NCBI RefSeq assembly: GCF_018991925.1 | Contig: NW_024722158.1 | Location: 5,705,313-5,769,312, forward strand | DNA from: Homarus americanus | Lineage: Eukaryota > Arthropoda > Malacostraca > Decapoda > Nephropidae | Reading direction: 5' to 3' | Length of the DNA: 64,000 nt | Part shown: piece after piece, positions 38,961 to 51,719 of the stretch | How the letters are laid out: each line of letters starts with the position of its first letter | Numbering within the stretch: position 1 is the stretch's first letter | Notes under the pieces: generated by a model | What the model was told of the DNA's origin: nothing | Database searches by the model: none | The model's input: the letters and a program-made list of their open reading frames with translations, nothing else | Translations under genes and position numbers: made by a program

Positions 38961-40650
38961 GGACAATAGCATGAACCAATTGGCTTTACTTTACACAATA
39001 TGCCAATCTCTCGGTGACCTATACAGTACTGTAATTATTCACACGTCACCCGTTTCAATATAATAGGAGTTTAATGTAATTTTTCAGACATTGGGGGACG
39101 TTTTGTTTGTTTATGCATCTGTACAAAAAGATTTGCGCTCAGAAAACTCATTGTATAACTCTTTAACACTGGAAGCTCGCCATCACTTTATGTACCCATA
39201 TGGTTTAGTTTCGGCCAATACACGGCCGACTGTTTTAACCATCCTCAACCTTTACATCTCATTTGGAGATTTCAACCAGGGGGCAAAGATGGTCAAATTA
39301 ATTTTAAAGGTTTCCCATACTTTAAGGGGTATCTCTAAAACGGTTACCCCCAATTCAAGGTCAAAATCTATTAACTCCAGAGTACACAGGATAAATTACG
39401 AGGGCATATTGGCCGAAAATGTAATTTTATCAACTTTAGTTTGATAATTTTTTCAATACTTCACTGAGAACATGTCATTGTTGTCACTCAAACCACATGA
39501 AGGTTTGCATCCTATTGTGAACACTATTTAAATGCTCGTCTTGCCCTGATCTGAGTGTGTAACTATCTTAGTCTTGGGTCTGATATGCCCACACGTAGAA
39601 AGCTTTAGGGGCTTTGAATTGCCCTCATTAGGAATCAGATTGGCTGTCTTACTCAGTCTTTCTCAGTGGGTTTGATCTGGAGTATACAGTATATTTTATC
39701 ACAGTTTACTGGCTGTTATTCAGCATGGTGTCCGCATTACTGTCAGTGTAATTTCATTCCTCCAGTCACCCATAATGCTGTTGTGTATTAATGCCTGTAA
39801 ACTGGCTTGGTTTAACTGCAATTCTGTTACCTATAAATACTGCCAACAAGGATTCTCTTGCATTTAGTTTAATTTTCCACCATTCATATTCAAAATCCTT
39901 CTTCCACCAACAAGTACCTTCACCTGGCTAGCTCTAAGGTCCTGTCTAGCATTAATACAGTTACTGGATCACTCGTTAAGTTACACACAGTAACTGGCAT
40001 CAACCTTGGCATTCTTGACTTACTTGCTTGCATCTACAGTGTAGTTGTCCAGTACGTTGTTCCCAGTACAATTAATATACTTGTATTCCATATAAACTTT
40101 ATATGTAGTGGAGAATGTGGTTTACTTATGTTACAAATGGTGGAAATTAGTTTTTTTAATATTTTATTAAAATTTACAAGGAACTTTATGTAGTTGTAAA
40201 GAATTACTAATTGATGTTCTGGGTTGACGCCATGTTGAGGATTGTAGTCGTTGGGATAACTCGTAATTGTCAATGTTAGGGCCTTAAAATTTGAACTTGG
40301 TTCTGATTGTCACTTTTGTTTATTAATGTTGCAGCATTCTTACAAGAACTTGGAGGAAGGTGTTGAATGTTGCTATGCCTTACTCTTACCAACAGCTCTT
40401 TGAATGTAAAACCTTTTTCACTAACATATACCTTGCATTATGTTCATCAACAATCTAGTACTATAAAACATTGTAGGGGGCAGTTAACCAGTATAGTCAG
40501 GGGTTTGTTATACACTGTAGCCAAGCTTATCACTGATTGTACTAATAGGTAGAGCTACAGTAAAATAAGGTTGCGTAACATTGCGTTTTTCTCCACTTTT
40601 CATATTAAGTTGTGCTTGCTGTGTAATGCTTCATTTATTCAGTAAACTAG
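38960..40650. other. Unassigned stretch with one open frame
   Basis: A frame from 39091 to 39444 (117 residues, plus strand, preceded by an acceptor-like tttttcag at about 39087) has no recognised family motif. I do not call it a gene. No other feature found. Confidence 0.3.
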
Positions 40651-40652
40651 TA

Positions 40653-40877
40653 GATAGGTGTCCCTTGATATACAACAGTTTTATTCTTGGGAATGTGTTC
40701 ATTAAGTGGAAGTAATTTGTATATTGGGGTTATGCTCCTGTGAGGGAAAAACTTTATTCATACACAGATAAAAGTGGCATCAAAATGGTGTTTATTCATA
40801 GTTTGCTTGTGTAGTGTAGACATGTGTTGAAACTGTTTATCAGACATGTTTTGTATATTGGGGGATACCTGCATTGA
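40653..40877. mobile_element. Probable short MITE
   Basis: 'ataggtgtcccttgatatac' near the left and inverted 'caggtatcccccaatatac' near the right form imperfect terminal inverted repeats about 220 bases apart. Confidence 0.5.
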
Positions 40878-41059
40878 TGCAGCATGTACTGTACTGTAAA
40901 ATAGTAGTGTAGGTATACTATTTAATTGTTTATTACAGAGTTGTAACAATTATTCATTCTAGGATGATGACTTGAAGATGGAGGATCCACTCAGTTTTCT
41001 CCTGGTGAAATGACCCTTACTGCACTGCACTGCACCAGAAACACCAGTCCAGGTAATAT

Positions 41060-43180
41060 CAGGAGTTTCTTCACTAAACTCAGTCCAGTAATTGTAACCC
41101 ATGGACTACCTTGTCTAGTTGACTCGTAAATGTCAATAAAGTATTAGTACAGTACAATATTAGGGATGCACCAACTAATTGATATGAATTGCAGATATCA
41201 ATATTTTGTGGAATTGGTATTGGTAAACAAATTAATAGCTGATGTCATTTTGCCATCTGTTTTGGGTCAAGAAATTACTCGGTAAAATGTTATTAACGGC
41301 AAAATACATAATTAGGAAACCATTTATGGTCTGTTTACTTAAGGAAATGTCGCACTCGGATGCGGTTCATTATACGGTAGTTTTGTGATGGATAACATGG
41401 CAGTATCCTCTGGGCAGGTCTGTCTACAGTACTTAATTATATGGTAATGAATATATTATCAGGCCAGACAAAGTAGCTTTTATTTATTCTGAAGAGAAAA
41501 ATAATCTGGTAAAGACTGTTGCTGACGAGAAAGATTGTTTTATATATTATGGCATCTTGGAAGTACGTTAGATATTTTATTTACCAATATTATCCAAATT
41601 AGAACTAAGAATGACCCAGTACAGTATTAACTTCTAATGAATGACAAACAGTAGGTCTTCGAGGCTAGAGAGGAGTTTTTGATAACAATTAAAGATAAAA
41701 CCCTTTAAATATATTTTATTAGAGAATGAGTAAATAATGATTAAATGTTCCACAATAAGTCTTAAACACTAGAAAAAAAGTTGCCATTTAATTAACATTA
41801 GTCGGTACTTTTTATTATACAGTACAAGTATACATTTAATGTAGACAATGTACAGTAGCTAAAACAACTCTGTACAGGTGGGGGTCTATATGCTCCAAAA
41901 TTTTACGTGGGACTAGTGACAGCCCTCGTATGCCAATATTTATTGTCCATGGTCTGGTAGTGTTTCCCACAAAGTATGCACAGATGGTTTTTAGCTATTG
42001 TACAAGGTATTCTTCCTGGATGGTTGCAGCTACCAACAGCCTTTAAATTATTTACCTGTAAATAGTGGCCTCAATCAGTGAGTTGTTAGTGTTGTGTTGG
42101 GTAGACTTAAATGCTGCACTTGTGTAATTTAAAACCCAGCTGCTCTTACTGAAGTTGATGCATTTGTGGATGGGCGAGACATTATATAATATAGCGACTT
42201 TAACAGTTTTACCTGCTTGATAAAATTGACCTAAATTATAGCATTAACTTTAAATCTGGCGGCAGAATATTGAGTGTTGAATCTGGTTCTGTGAATATCC
42301 TTAATGGTGCATCACTAATATATTTGATAGTTCTTCAATTACTGTACTAAATTAAGTGGATTAATGTGGTACTTCCATAGAGGATAAAACCTTCAGTTTA
42401 GGGTGATGTTATACAATACTGTATTAGGATAAATTAGTACTTGGAAAATATCTTGCTTGAAACCTTTCACAGGTACAGTACTGTATTAACTTTACTTTTA
42501 CAATTAACTTTTTACAACTTCAAAATTGTTTAATACAAAACTTGAAACTAAAGAAATAATTTTTGCTCATTAATGCTTGACTTGGTAAATTCAGAAATGT
42601 AGATGGAATTGTGTACAGTATAATAATACGTGCATGAAAAGTTACCTACCTACCTACCGTGTGTACACTAATAATAAATTGCTACTTAGCAACGTTCACT
42701 TTCAATATACAATACTGTACTGTACCCAGTTGTAGAATCATATGAATATTACGAGAAATGTGATTGGCCAACTCGCAAGAAGTTCATTGTTGTAGATTTA
42801 GTGAAAAGTAGTTATTCACAAAAATTCCTAAAGCAGTCATTGAAAGAACATAAAAACATAATGATAAAACAATGAACCAAAGATACAGGTTTATTGTAGT
42901 TGTGACTCGTCAATAACTTATGGTTAAACTAAACTTGCATGTAAGAAAGTTGTGATAGCTTATAGTTTTGTAAATATGATCCTTAACTTGTACAGATTCT
43001 TGGCAGTATATCAAGAATCATTAGGTGAAGGATTGTAATTAACAAATTTAGTTTTTTTTATATAATGGGTTCTGTACATTTAGTCCGTGTTAAGGGAATT
43101 TGTTTGAAACACTACAGTACATTTAGTCTTTGCCAGACTTAAAATATATTTCTGGTTAAAAAATCATTATTAATTTTAAA
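41060..43180. other. Intergenic AT-rich stretch
   Basis: No gene, tandem array or clear transposon recognised; many TACTGTA/TACAGTA words. Confidence 0.45.
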
Positions 43181-43212
43181 CTTTACTTTGTACAGATGTT
43201 ATTCTGAACATT

Positions 43213-43396
43213 GTGGTGGCTGCCCCTGGGCTGCCCCTGTGCTGCCCCTGGACTGCCCGTGCTGGCCGCTGCCCCTGGACTGCCCCTGTGCTGCCCCTTG
43301 CCTGCCCCTGTGCTGCCCCTTGCCTGCCCCTGTGCTGGCCGCTGCCCTTGGAATGACCCTGTGCTGGCCGCTGCCCCTGTGCTGCCCCTGCGCTGC
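43213..43396. repeat. GC-rich minisatellite (TGCCCCTGTGC-type)
   Basis: Repeats built from 'ctgcccctgtgctgcccctg' variants with 'ggccgctgcccctg'. Open on both strands, but the encoded Pro/Cys/Leu or Gly/Gln/Ser repeats are a by-product. Confidence 0.88.
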
Positions 43397-43591
43397 AGAA
43401 AAATTTTTAATATCATTAAGTCTACTTTAATAAATGTCTAAATGTCACTACAAGTATTCATTAACCTTTTTCCCTGCTTTCACACTTTGAACTTTTACAG
43501 AAAATTAAGTTCAGCTTCAGATTTTGAAGCAAAATACTTTATAAAGCATTAGAAAAATCTTGTACAGTATACAAAATAATATACAAATGAA

Positions 43592-43592
<1 letters not shown>

Positions 43593-43623
<31 letters not shown>

Positions 43624-43795
43624 ATATATATAAATAAATTAAATATATATAAATAAATTAAATATATATATTTAAATATATATAAATAAATTAAATATAT
43701 ATATTTAAATATATATAAATAAATTAAATATATATAAATAAATTAAATATATATAAATAAATTAAATATATATAAATAAATTAAATATAAAATAT
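43593..43795. repeat. AT-only tandem repeat
   Basis: Begins as (TA)n, then units of 'taaataaattaaatatata' about 19-24 bases long. Confidence 0.9.
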
Positions 43796-44124
43796 AACAA
43801 TATGAAAAAAAGTAAAAAATATGAAAAACAGCGAAAACTATACAAATATATGAAAAAAGTATAAAAACTATGGAAAAACAGCAAAAAAATCAGTAAAAAT
43901 GCCCAAAAAATGGAAAAAATTGCCATTTTTTATGAAAAAATGGCAAAATTTGAGCAAAAAATGGCCCAAAAATTCACTTTTTTTACCCTTAAGTCGATTG
44001 CAGTGTTTGCCATTGCCAGGAGTAAATTTGAAAAAATTTGGTAAAGAATAATCGGAAGAGTGCCCGGAGAAAAGCCTCTTCAAATTATCATTCCCCAACA
44101 AAAAAGGGGTACAAGCCCATCTGT

Positions 44125-44196
44125 CTACCTGGACATGGGGAGAATAATCCATAGGCACCTCACTGGCCCACAGTTACTCTCCCCATGTCCAGGTAG
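44125..44196. repeat. Perfect 19-bp inverted repeat (hairpin)
   Basis: 'ctacctggacatggggaga' at 44125-44143 and its exact reverse complement at 44178-44196, with a 34-base loop. Confidence 0.9.
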
Positions 44197-44329
44197 TCTG
44201 TTGTGGCTGATGATAAACAAAAACAGAGGTGCCAAGCTGGAGCTCATGAAAATGGCAAGCATTTTTTACCCCTAAAACCATACAATTTATTATTACTCGA
44301 AATTTACCCAGGAATAACTTTGGCCACAT

Positions 44330-44585
44330 TTATAAACAATAAATTTTTGGACTTAGAATATTTTTTAAACTGATTTTTTGGACTTAGAATATTTTTGGAC
44401 TGAATTTTTTGACTTAGAATATTTTTTGAACTTGGAATATTTATAAACAATGAATTTTTGGACTTAGAATATTTTTTAAACTGAATTTTTGGACTTAGAA
44501 TATTTTTTGAACTTGGAATATTTATAAACAATGAATTTTTGGACTTTAAATATTTTTTGGAGTTAGCATATTTTTGGACTTCGAA
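44330..44585. repeat. Tandem repeat of 'ttggacttagaatatttttt' units
   Basis: Short units of 25-30 bases, grouped in a higher-order repeat of about 110-115 bases marked by 'tataaacaatgaatttttgg' (44329, 44442, 44522). Confidence 0.85.
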
Positions 44586-45197
44586 ATATATTACTGTTAA
44601 GCACATCTAGACCTTAATAGATAAATAGAAAAATATTTGGAGTAATCAGATTTAAAACATCAAAATAACTCTGACATTTTGGTGCTGCTGCAGTATATAC
44701 TGTACCCTCGTTAAATCGGATTGTTGTGATTTGGACTTTGGCTTAATTCATGTTTTCTTTTAAATTAAACAATTTGAATCTGGAACTACAGAGTGGTTCG
44801 AAAAGTTGCCTTGGCTGCCATACACAATATTCTATTCATAATTATTGTGCAAATATAGATATTTTTAAAATGTACAATGAAAGACAAAACTCGTGTCGAG
44901 AAATTTAGTCATAACATATGCCGAAGGGCTAAACTTTTGGTGCGCTCTGCCTTGTAGTAGGGCTCTCATAACGTTTCACGAGTTATATTTAATCTTCGGA
45001 CAAAACCGCAACACGACTTTTGTCTTTAATTGTACATACAATAATACAGTAAATAATAGAGTAATAAATAAATAATGTGAGGTGAGATCGTAAAATGTAG
45101 ATGATATTCCAAAAGTGTAATGGCCACACTGGTAAATTAAGTAAAAACCCTCATTGCAGAACTAAAAGACAAAATTTTAGAGCTCGTTTGACTATAG

Positions 45198-45990
45198 TGC
45201 ATTTTTTCCCAGCTGAGAAGAGATGCCCCACCCCATCCTCAAGAGTTACAGCGATTGTCCCATTTTTATATGAATTAACTGTTAAACTCTGGTAGCAAAT
45301 TGACACTTTCGGAGGATGCATTTAATATGTACAGAACTTATTTTTACCCACACTAAGACAAATTACGTGTCAGTAATACAACATTATGCAAAAACTAACC
45401 TTTCAAAATATCAGAATTACATTGAAGTATTATACGGCCTCTGAAAGTTGATGGATGAGTGTGACAGACTGGGGGGGTAGGGGGGGGGGTAAGCTTGGCC
45501 ACTCCAGCTGTCAGCAGAGGCGGGAAAAATGAAGTTGCTCGCAGTCATATTTCCCGCCTCTGTTGACGGCCGTGTAATATTTCAATGTGATTCTGATCTT
45601 TTAAAATGTTAGCTTTTGCATAATGTAGTATTACTAATATGTAATTTGTCTTAGCATGCCTTATTATGGGTAAAATAAGTACCTAAACATATTAAATGCA
45701 TCCTCCGAAAGCGTCAATTTGCTACCAGAGTTTAACAGTTAATTCATGTATACAAATACTTCTGATAAACTTCCTACATGCTCATGTTTGAAATAATAAA
45801 TGTTTGTATCTTTATATAATTGGGCTAAATATCTTTCTCGTCAGGAACTGTCATCCCAACGATTATGAATAAACTCATTTAGAAATACATCATTACTTAA
45901 GGATGAAATCAGACAGATTTGCATGAGTCAATCAGCAGTACCTCTTGAGGAGGAGGCGGGGCACCTCTTTTCAGCTGGGAAAAAACGCAC
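45198..45990. repeat. Nested long palindrome / foldback element
   Basis: Three concentric inverted pairs. Outer: 45198-45249 with 45935-45990 (core 'tttttcccagctgagaagag'). Middle: about 45270-45440 with 45565-45747 (core 'gttaaactctggtagcaaat'). Inner: about 45510-45527 with 45550-45567 ('gtcagcagaggcgggaaa'). The right arm has about 185 extra bases between the outer and middle pairs. G runs occur in the spacer (45471-45490). No transposase; it could be a foldback or Helitron-like non-autonomous element. Confidence 0.8.
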
Positions 45991-46312
45991 AATAGGTCCC
46001 TTTTCTGCCAACTAACACAACAAAACAAGGGAGAAACACATAGAACAAAGGAATCAGTCTCCTGAGTTAGGTAGGGTGGGGATTAGGGATAAATCTTCTT
46101 GATGGCAGCAGTGGACCCCAGACCTGATCCTGAATGCTATTACACTTTCTGAATATCATCTATATATTATCAGTTCACCTCACAGTTCTTACATTTATTT
46201 ATGACTATATTACAGTATTTATTTTATTATTACTGTACTGTTTGTACTTTAAAAAAATATTTGTTTGCACAATAATTATAAATAGAGTATTTTATGTGGC
46301 AGACAAGGCATG

Positions 46313-46678
46313 GTAACTGAGTATGTTTGTAGCTTGGAATAATGAGGAACAATCTGAACAAACTGAACAGAAAACGAAGGAATAATTTAACACAAAAATT
46401 GAAAAATTGTCGAATAATATCAAAATATTCTGAACTCGGTTAATTTGCATTTTCAGTAATTCTGTAGACCACAAACTGCACTATACCCTCATTGATTCGT
46501 CAAAAAGAGACTCTGGATCACTCGAATTACTGAAAATACAAATTAACTGAGTTCAGAATATTTTGATATTATTTGACAATTTCTCAATTTTTGTTTTCAA
46601 TTACTGTATTCTTTCATTTTCTGTTCAGTTTGTTCAGATTGTTCCTCATTATTCCAAGCTACAATCATACTCAGTTAC
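46313..46678. repeat. Long hairpin: 150-bp inverted arms, 61-bp loop
   Basis: Left arm 46313-46462 and right arm 46524-46678 are reverse complements over nearly all positions (e.g. 'agcttggaataatgaggaac' and 'tgaacagaaaa'), with one small insertion. Typical of a foldback MITE. Confidence 0.85.
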
Positions 46679-46689
46679 TACAGTAGCAC

Positions 46690-46775
46690 CAACATTTCGC
46701 TACAACCTCTCCTCATGTCATTCTTTGCCGCCACAACCCCTCCACATTCATTCATGTTTCTCTTGACCCAGTTAG
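46690..46775 (-). mobile_element. LINE ORF2 tail scrap
   Basis: 'acaacctctcctcatgtcat' matches 'acaacctctccccatgtcat' in the LINE tail at 50358 and nearby. It codes for an RMTWGEVV-like segment on the minus strand. Confidence 0.4.
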
Positions 46776-47130
46776 TTTCCTCCTTCTCTCCACAAGCCTG
46801 AACCATGTCAGTTTAGCCTCCAGGTACTGTACTTCTCTCTGTTGCCACCCATCTTCCACATCTCACACAATATTATTTTCTCTTTTTATCTCTCTTTCCA
46901 TTTCATCATTCCCGCCACAAATCTTATCAACCACACTCAACGGAACATCTTTTATTATGCCCCAGCATCTTGGTACACTGCTCCTCACTCTGTCACTGGC
47001 TGTTTCCTAGCCTCTCAACTCAGAAGAAAATGCTTCCTTTACGTACATTCAGTTCCTTCACAATTCCCACTCTCTCCTTCTTGGAACATCCACCTTCTTC
47101 CTCTCCCCCCTATCTTTAAGTAACATGTCA

Positions 47131-47150
47131 CACACACACACACACACACG
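47131..47150. repeat. (CA)n short microsatellite
   Basis: Ten CA units, then CG/CA variants. Confidence 0.9.
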
Positions 47151-47159
47151 CACGCACTC

Positions 47160-50100
47160 ACAAGCATCCTTAACAAGCAACCTGTTCTAATTTCCTGACA
47201 AAAATGTAGCCAATCTGGGTTTCTGTGTCACCTGACTTAGGCCTACAAGGTCAGCCTACTTGCCCTCTTCAACACATGTTGCATACCACCTTCAGTATTC
47301 CTCATTCCAAAGCCTTTCCCACCATGCAAACCTTCATAGCCCAGCGCGACAAATTTAGAAAATAAAAATAGATTGCTTTAATGGAGATCACTACACTATG
47401 AACTGTATCCCCTAAAACAACATTAACTGGCCTGACTACAACAGAATAATTGCCGCATAAGTCAATCAACAGATTTTAGAGCAACATTAAATGACACCGA
47501 ACTAATGATATTAAATTCCTTAACGAACAATAAATCATATATACGGTTTAGTTTAACAGAAATTGGAAAGATATGTAAAGTACCAGAACAGTTCAACAGT
47601 CTCACCAAATCATATTAATTCTAAAGTCCTTGAAAACACAAAAGGAAACTGAATACATGTATATATTTTTATCAAATCACATTGTGATGACATTCTGAGT
47701 CCAGGTAAATTTAAAAGAAAAATTTAGCCAAATTATACATGGATAAAAAGTGAGAAATAAAGGTGTTCTGGTTTATAATTAAAAGAAGACAAATTGTCAA
47801 TCTTCCAGAGCTACAGCTAAACACCTCAGTTTACAAGTCCATTCAATATTTACCTCCACCTCACACTGGCTCACACTGCAACAGATTAACACCTGTGATG
47901 AAACAAAATTATTATCAGGGAAAACCTCAAAATATTTCCATACACCAGACCACTTTAAATAGATAGATAGATAATTTATTCAGTAAACTTATCATAAAGT
48001 TTACAATTGGTTCAACGTGCATATAGCCAATGCAGGTATACTGTACACTTCAGCATGTATATAGACAATGCAGTACTGTATAGGGAAAATACTGTACAGG
48101 TACACAATAAGTGATGCTGTATTATATAACACATGAATCTTTACTACAGAACAGAACAATTTGTGTCAGACCTCAGGTTAGCTACTCTATATATATATAA
48201 AACCTTGGATTTAGAGACAAACAGGAGAGCACGTGTGTGAGGCCACAGTCTGGGTACAGTTGGGTCATGCGATGCCAGGACAAGTTGCAAATAAGGAAGC
48301 TACAGGTACCTTCTTTATCACTTAGTCACTGGTTAAGGATCATCCCTCCCCCATATGTGTAAAAATGGAACATGTAACTTCTGCTGATGATGACTACCAT
48401 CCCTACAGCTAACTTCTGCAGGTGATGGCTGCCATTTGAGAGTTAAGAATGTAATCCATCCTCATGTACTCAGTGAGGATTATAGAGGAACAGTCCTTAG
48501 TGTTCCTGACCGGCACCTGATAATGGGTGAACCACATCAAGGACATAATAAAAAAATGGCTTTGTTATAAACCGTAAAGTGCCATTGAGGACATCTGTGT
48601 TGACAGCTGATACAGAGCTGTGACCTTCTGAATACTGCCAAGTTAAACCTTTTAAGGAAGGTCTTCACTCCCTGCAGTAGTTTGTAACAGGATGATCCAG
48701 GTGGGTCAGACCTGCACACAAACTACCACACTAACACCACCGACTTAACACCAAAATATTTATCATTGGTCATGACTGTCACCTCAGAGATCCACTACAT
48801 CCTCAGACAATAATAATTCTGGGCTTTTCCACAATAAAGGCCAAGGAATGTACAGTAATAGTTTGTTATCTGACAGAGGGAAGATGGAGTGGCAAGAGAA
48901 GGTCACCTAATAGAAGTGTGATCAAGACTCAATCATCAGTAAATTACTGGCATAAATGTTGAAGCTCACTATGGCTGAGTCAACATTAAATTATGATTCA
49001 CCTTTGTTTAAGTTAACGTAACAACATCGTAACTACCAGTAATGAGCCGTTTGGGCAGTTGGTCTGTTCTTTGCTTTGTCCTTCATTGTCCGGTGTTAAT
49101 ACTATACAGTATAGGAGGAAACTGTAGCATTGTACCCGGAGAAAACCAGCCATGTTTGATAGTGAGGGTAACATCTGTCCCAGGTTGGGGAATGAACCCA
49201 GGACACAGTGATGCACCACTAAAGATATACAACTCCTGATATGTGAGAGACAATCACCAGTGTTTTGGTATAAAAACAATAAACACTATTGATTCTTCTA
49301 AAGTGGTCTAGTTGCTGAATATATTGGACATTTTCCCTGTTAATATTTGTATTCCAGGTATTAATCACATGCATTGTCAACTCAGTGTTGCCTATCATGG
49401 TTAGTACATTAGTTCTGTCTACAGTACATATTAGAGAGATATACTGTAGACAGATGGACAGAAGGATGTAGAGAGATAGACTGATAGATATATCATATTT
49501 CTCACCATATAAGACATAATTTTAACCAAACAAATGTCTCCATAATTCACCCTACATCAAGTAAAACTGTATACATACATATATACACCAAGCCAAGCTG
49601 TGTTATTGTTATTTTTCAACTTGTATTTTCAGGTTAATACTACGTATATGTAATTTTATTAATTTATTTTTTACTGTTACAGTGTATATGCAGCTGCAGT
49701 CATTCATACACTGTATAAAATACATTTTTACCATAAGGTCAAAAATAAAGAAAAGAAAATTTTTTACTTCCGCAGGAGTCAGCCCACGATCGTGTGAGGG
49801 GGGAGCACACCCCAGTCTCCTGCGTCCTTAGTGAAACAATTGTCAAATGGCAATGCAATATTTTCTTTCCTTTTATTTATTATTATTATTATTTTTATTC
49901 ATTCCTCACATTTACAGAGGAATAAATTAGACCACAGAGGGATAAAGACGCCTCACATATCCACAGATATTTTAAATTCAATGCCGTGGTTGTGTGAAAT
50001 GGTTTGCAGAGTAAAAACCGTGAATATCAGGAATCCGTGGATGGGAAATCCTCGGTTGGAAGAGCCAACTGTACTGTACAGGTTATGGAACACATTGCAA

Positions 50101-50270
50101 TTTTTCTCATGTAAATGTTTGTTCCTTTGGTTCAAGTGAACTTTCTTGGGACTATAAACCTTTCATGCTATATCAGTGGTTGCCTTTAATATGGTGAGAA
50201 ATACAGTACAGTAGTATAGATAGATAGATAGACTGAAAATTAGACAGAAAGATAGAACAAAATCATCACC
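47160..50270. other. Intergenic stretch; unclassified interspersed repeats likely
   Basis: A (GATA)n next to 'taatttattcag' at 47957-47985 looks like the 3' end of a minus-strand retroelement extending to perhaps 48720, but no protein motif is visible. No gene supported. Confidence 0.35.
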
Positions 50271-50600
50271 ACCATCCAAATCATACAGCCATTTTCCACA
50301 CCATCTCTTGCACTATGTCTTGTCAGGTTCTTAACTCTAAGATTATTTCTTACAACCTCTCCCCATGTCATTCTAGGCCTACCTACCACTGGCTCTCCTT
50401 CTCACCACATTTAGGTTCAGGCACCACTTAACCCAGCCGGTCTCATCCATTCTCTCCACACACCTGATCTCAGTCTACTTATACTTAAATCTTAGCCGAT
50501 ACTCTCACTACCCAGCCGTCCTCTTAGCTCTGAACGGGGATTCTTTTCTTTCAGCGTCAGAGTACACATCCACCCCACCATTCTTATTTCAGCTCATTAA
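50270..50600 (-). mobile_element. RTE/cycle-type LINE ORF2 C-terminal remnant
   Basis: Minus strand gives GRPRMTWGEVVRNNLRVKNL then TRHSARDGVENG, matching the basic C-terminal 'GRPRxTWxEVVxxDLxxxGL' tail of these LINE proteins. Upstream it reads WVVR...KWCLNLNVVRRRASG. 5'-truncated and interrupted. Confidence 0.6.
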
Positions 50601-50784
50601 AGACTGCATATGTCATCCTCTTTAACTACCCATGTTTTCACAGATATAAACACCACACTTCTCACACCAGTTGTATATATTCTTCCTTTCATGTGATGGG
50701 AAAGTCCTCTAACTGACAATAAAGACAACAGTTTCCTAATCTTCCTCCAGCCACTTCTGACTCTTGAAATAGAACAGCAACCCC

Positions 50785-51265
50785 ACCAGCACTGATCATG
50801 TCATCCAGGCAGCAAAACTCATCCATGACTCACAACACAGCAGCCTTCAGCACCCCCTCCAGCACTGATCATATCACCCAGGCAGCAGCACTCATCCATG
50901 ACTCATAACATAGCAGCCTTCAGCACCCCTTCCAGCACTGATCACATCACCCAGGCAGCAAAACTCACCCATGACTCACAACACAGCAGCCGTCAGCACC
51001 CTCTCCAGCACTGATCATGTCATCCAGGCAGCAAAACTCATCCATGACTCAAAACACAGCAGCCTTCAGCACCCCCTCCAGCACTGATCATGTCACCCAG
51101 GCAACAGCACTCATCCATGACTCAAAACACAGCAGCCTTCAGCACCCCTTCCAGCACTGATCATGTCACCCAGGCAACAGCACTCATCCATGACTCAAAA
51201 CACAGCAGCCTTCAGCACCCCTTCCAGCACTGATCACATCACCCAGGCAGTAGAACTCATCCGCA
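50785..51265. repeat. About 73-bp minisatellite, six to seven copies
   Basis: Unit runs from 'agcactgatcatgtcatcca' through 'tcatccatgactca' to 'cagccttcagcaccccctcc'. Copies differ by few bases. Confidence 0.92.
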
Positions 51266-51377
51266 CAGTCTAGGGATAATCTTCAGTGTTGAGTTTCTTC
51301 AGTCTTGCCGTGGAAACATATTTACCTGCACACACACATCACTTACAGTCAGCAGCATCTTGCAGTCTACCAGCCAC

Positions 51378-51715
51378 TCACTGTACCTCTTGTGTACCCA
51401 CCTTCCTCACTCACTGTACCTCTTGTGTACCCACCTTCCTCACTCACTGTACCTCTTGTGTACCCACCTTCCTCACTCACTGTACCTCTTGTGTACCCAC
51501 CTTCCTCACCTCACACTCACTGTACCTCTTGTGTACCCACCTTCCTCACTCACTGTACCTCTTGTGTACCCCTTCCTCACTCACTGTACCTCTTGTGTAC
51601 CCACCTTCCTCACTCACTGTACCTCTTGTGTACCCACCTTCCTCACTCACTGTACCTCTTGTGTACCCACCTTCCTCACTCACTGTACCTCATGTGTACT
51701 CACCTTCCTCACTCA
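51378..51715. repeat. 33-bp minisatellite, about ten copies
   Basis: Unit 'actgtacctcttgtgtaccc' plus 'accttcctcactc'. As 33 is a multiple of three, each frame repeats an 11-residue peptide (e.g. TVPLVYPPSSL). No evidence that it is translated. Confidence 0.92.
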
Positions 51716-51719
51716 CTGT

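Noticed and set aside
39091..39444. 117-residue frame after an acceptor-like site
   Set aside because: No recognised family, no matching donor, and its low-complexity C-terminal part looks intergenic; kept only as an unassigned stretch.
43183..43441. Collagen-like Gly/Gln/Ser repeat on the minus strand
   Set aside because: No Gly-X-Y register; the minisatellite is equally open on the other strand.
47131..47150. CRISPR-like or other prokaryotic arrays
   Set aside because: All direct repeats here are eukaryotic mini- or microsatellites without unique equal-length spacers.
49040..49230. tRNA-derived SINE suggested by a B-box-like 'gggttcattccccaacctgg' (minus strand)
   Set aside because: No A box at the right distance and no tail or target duplication seen.
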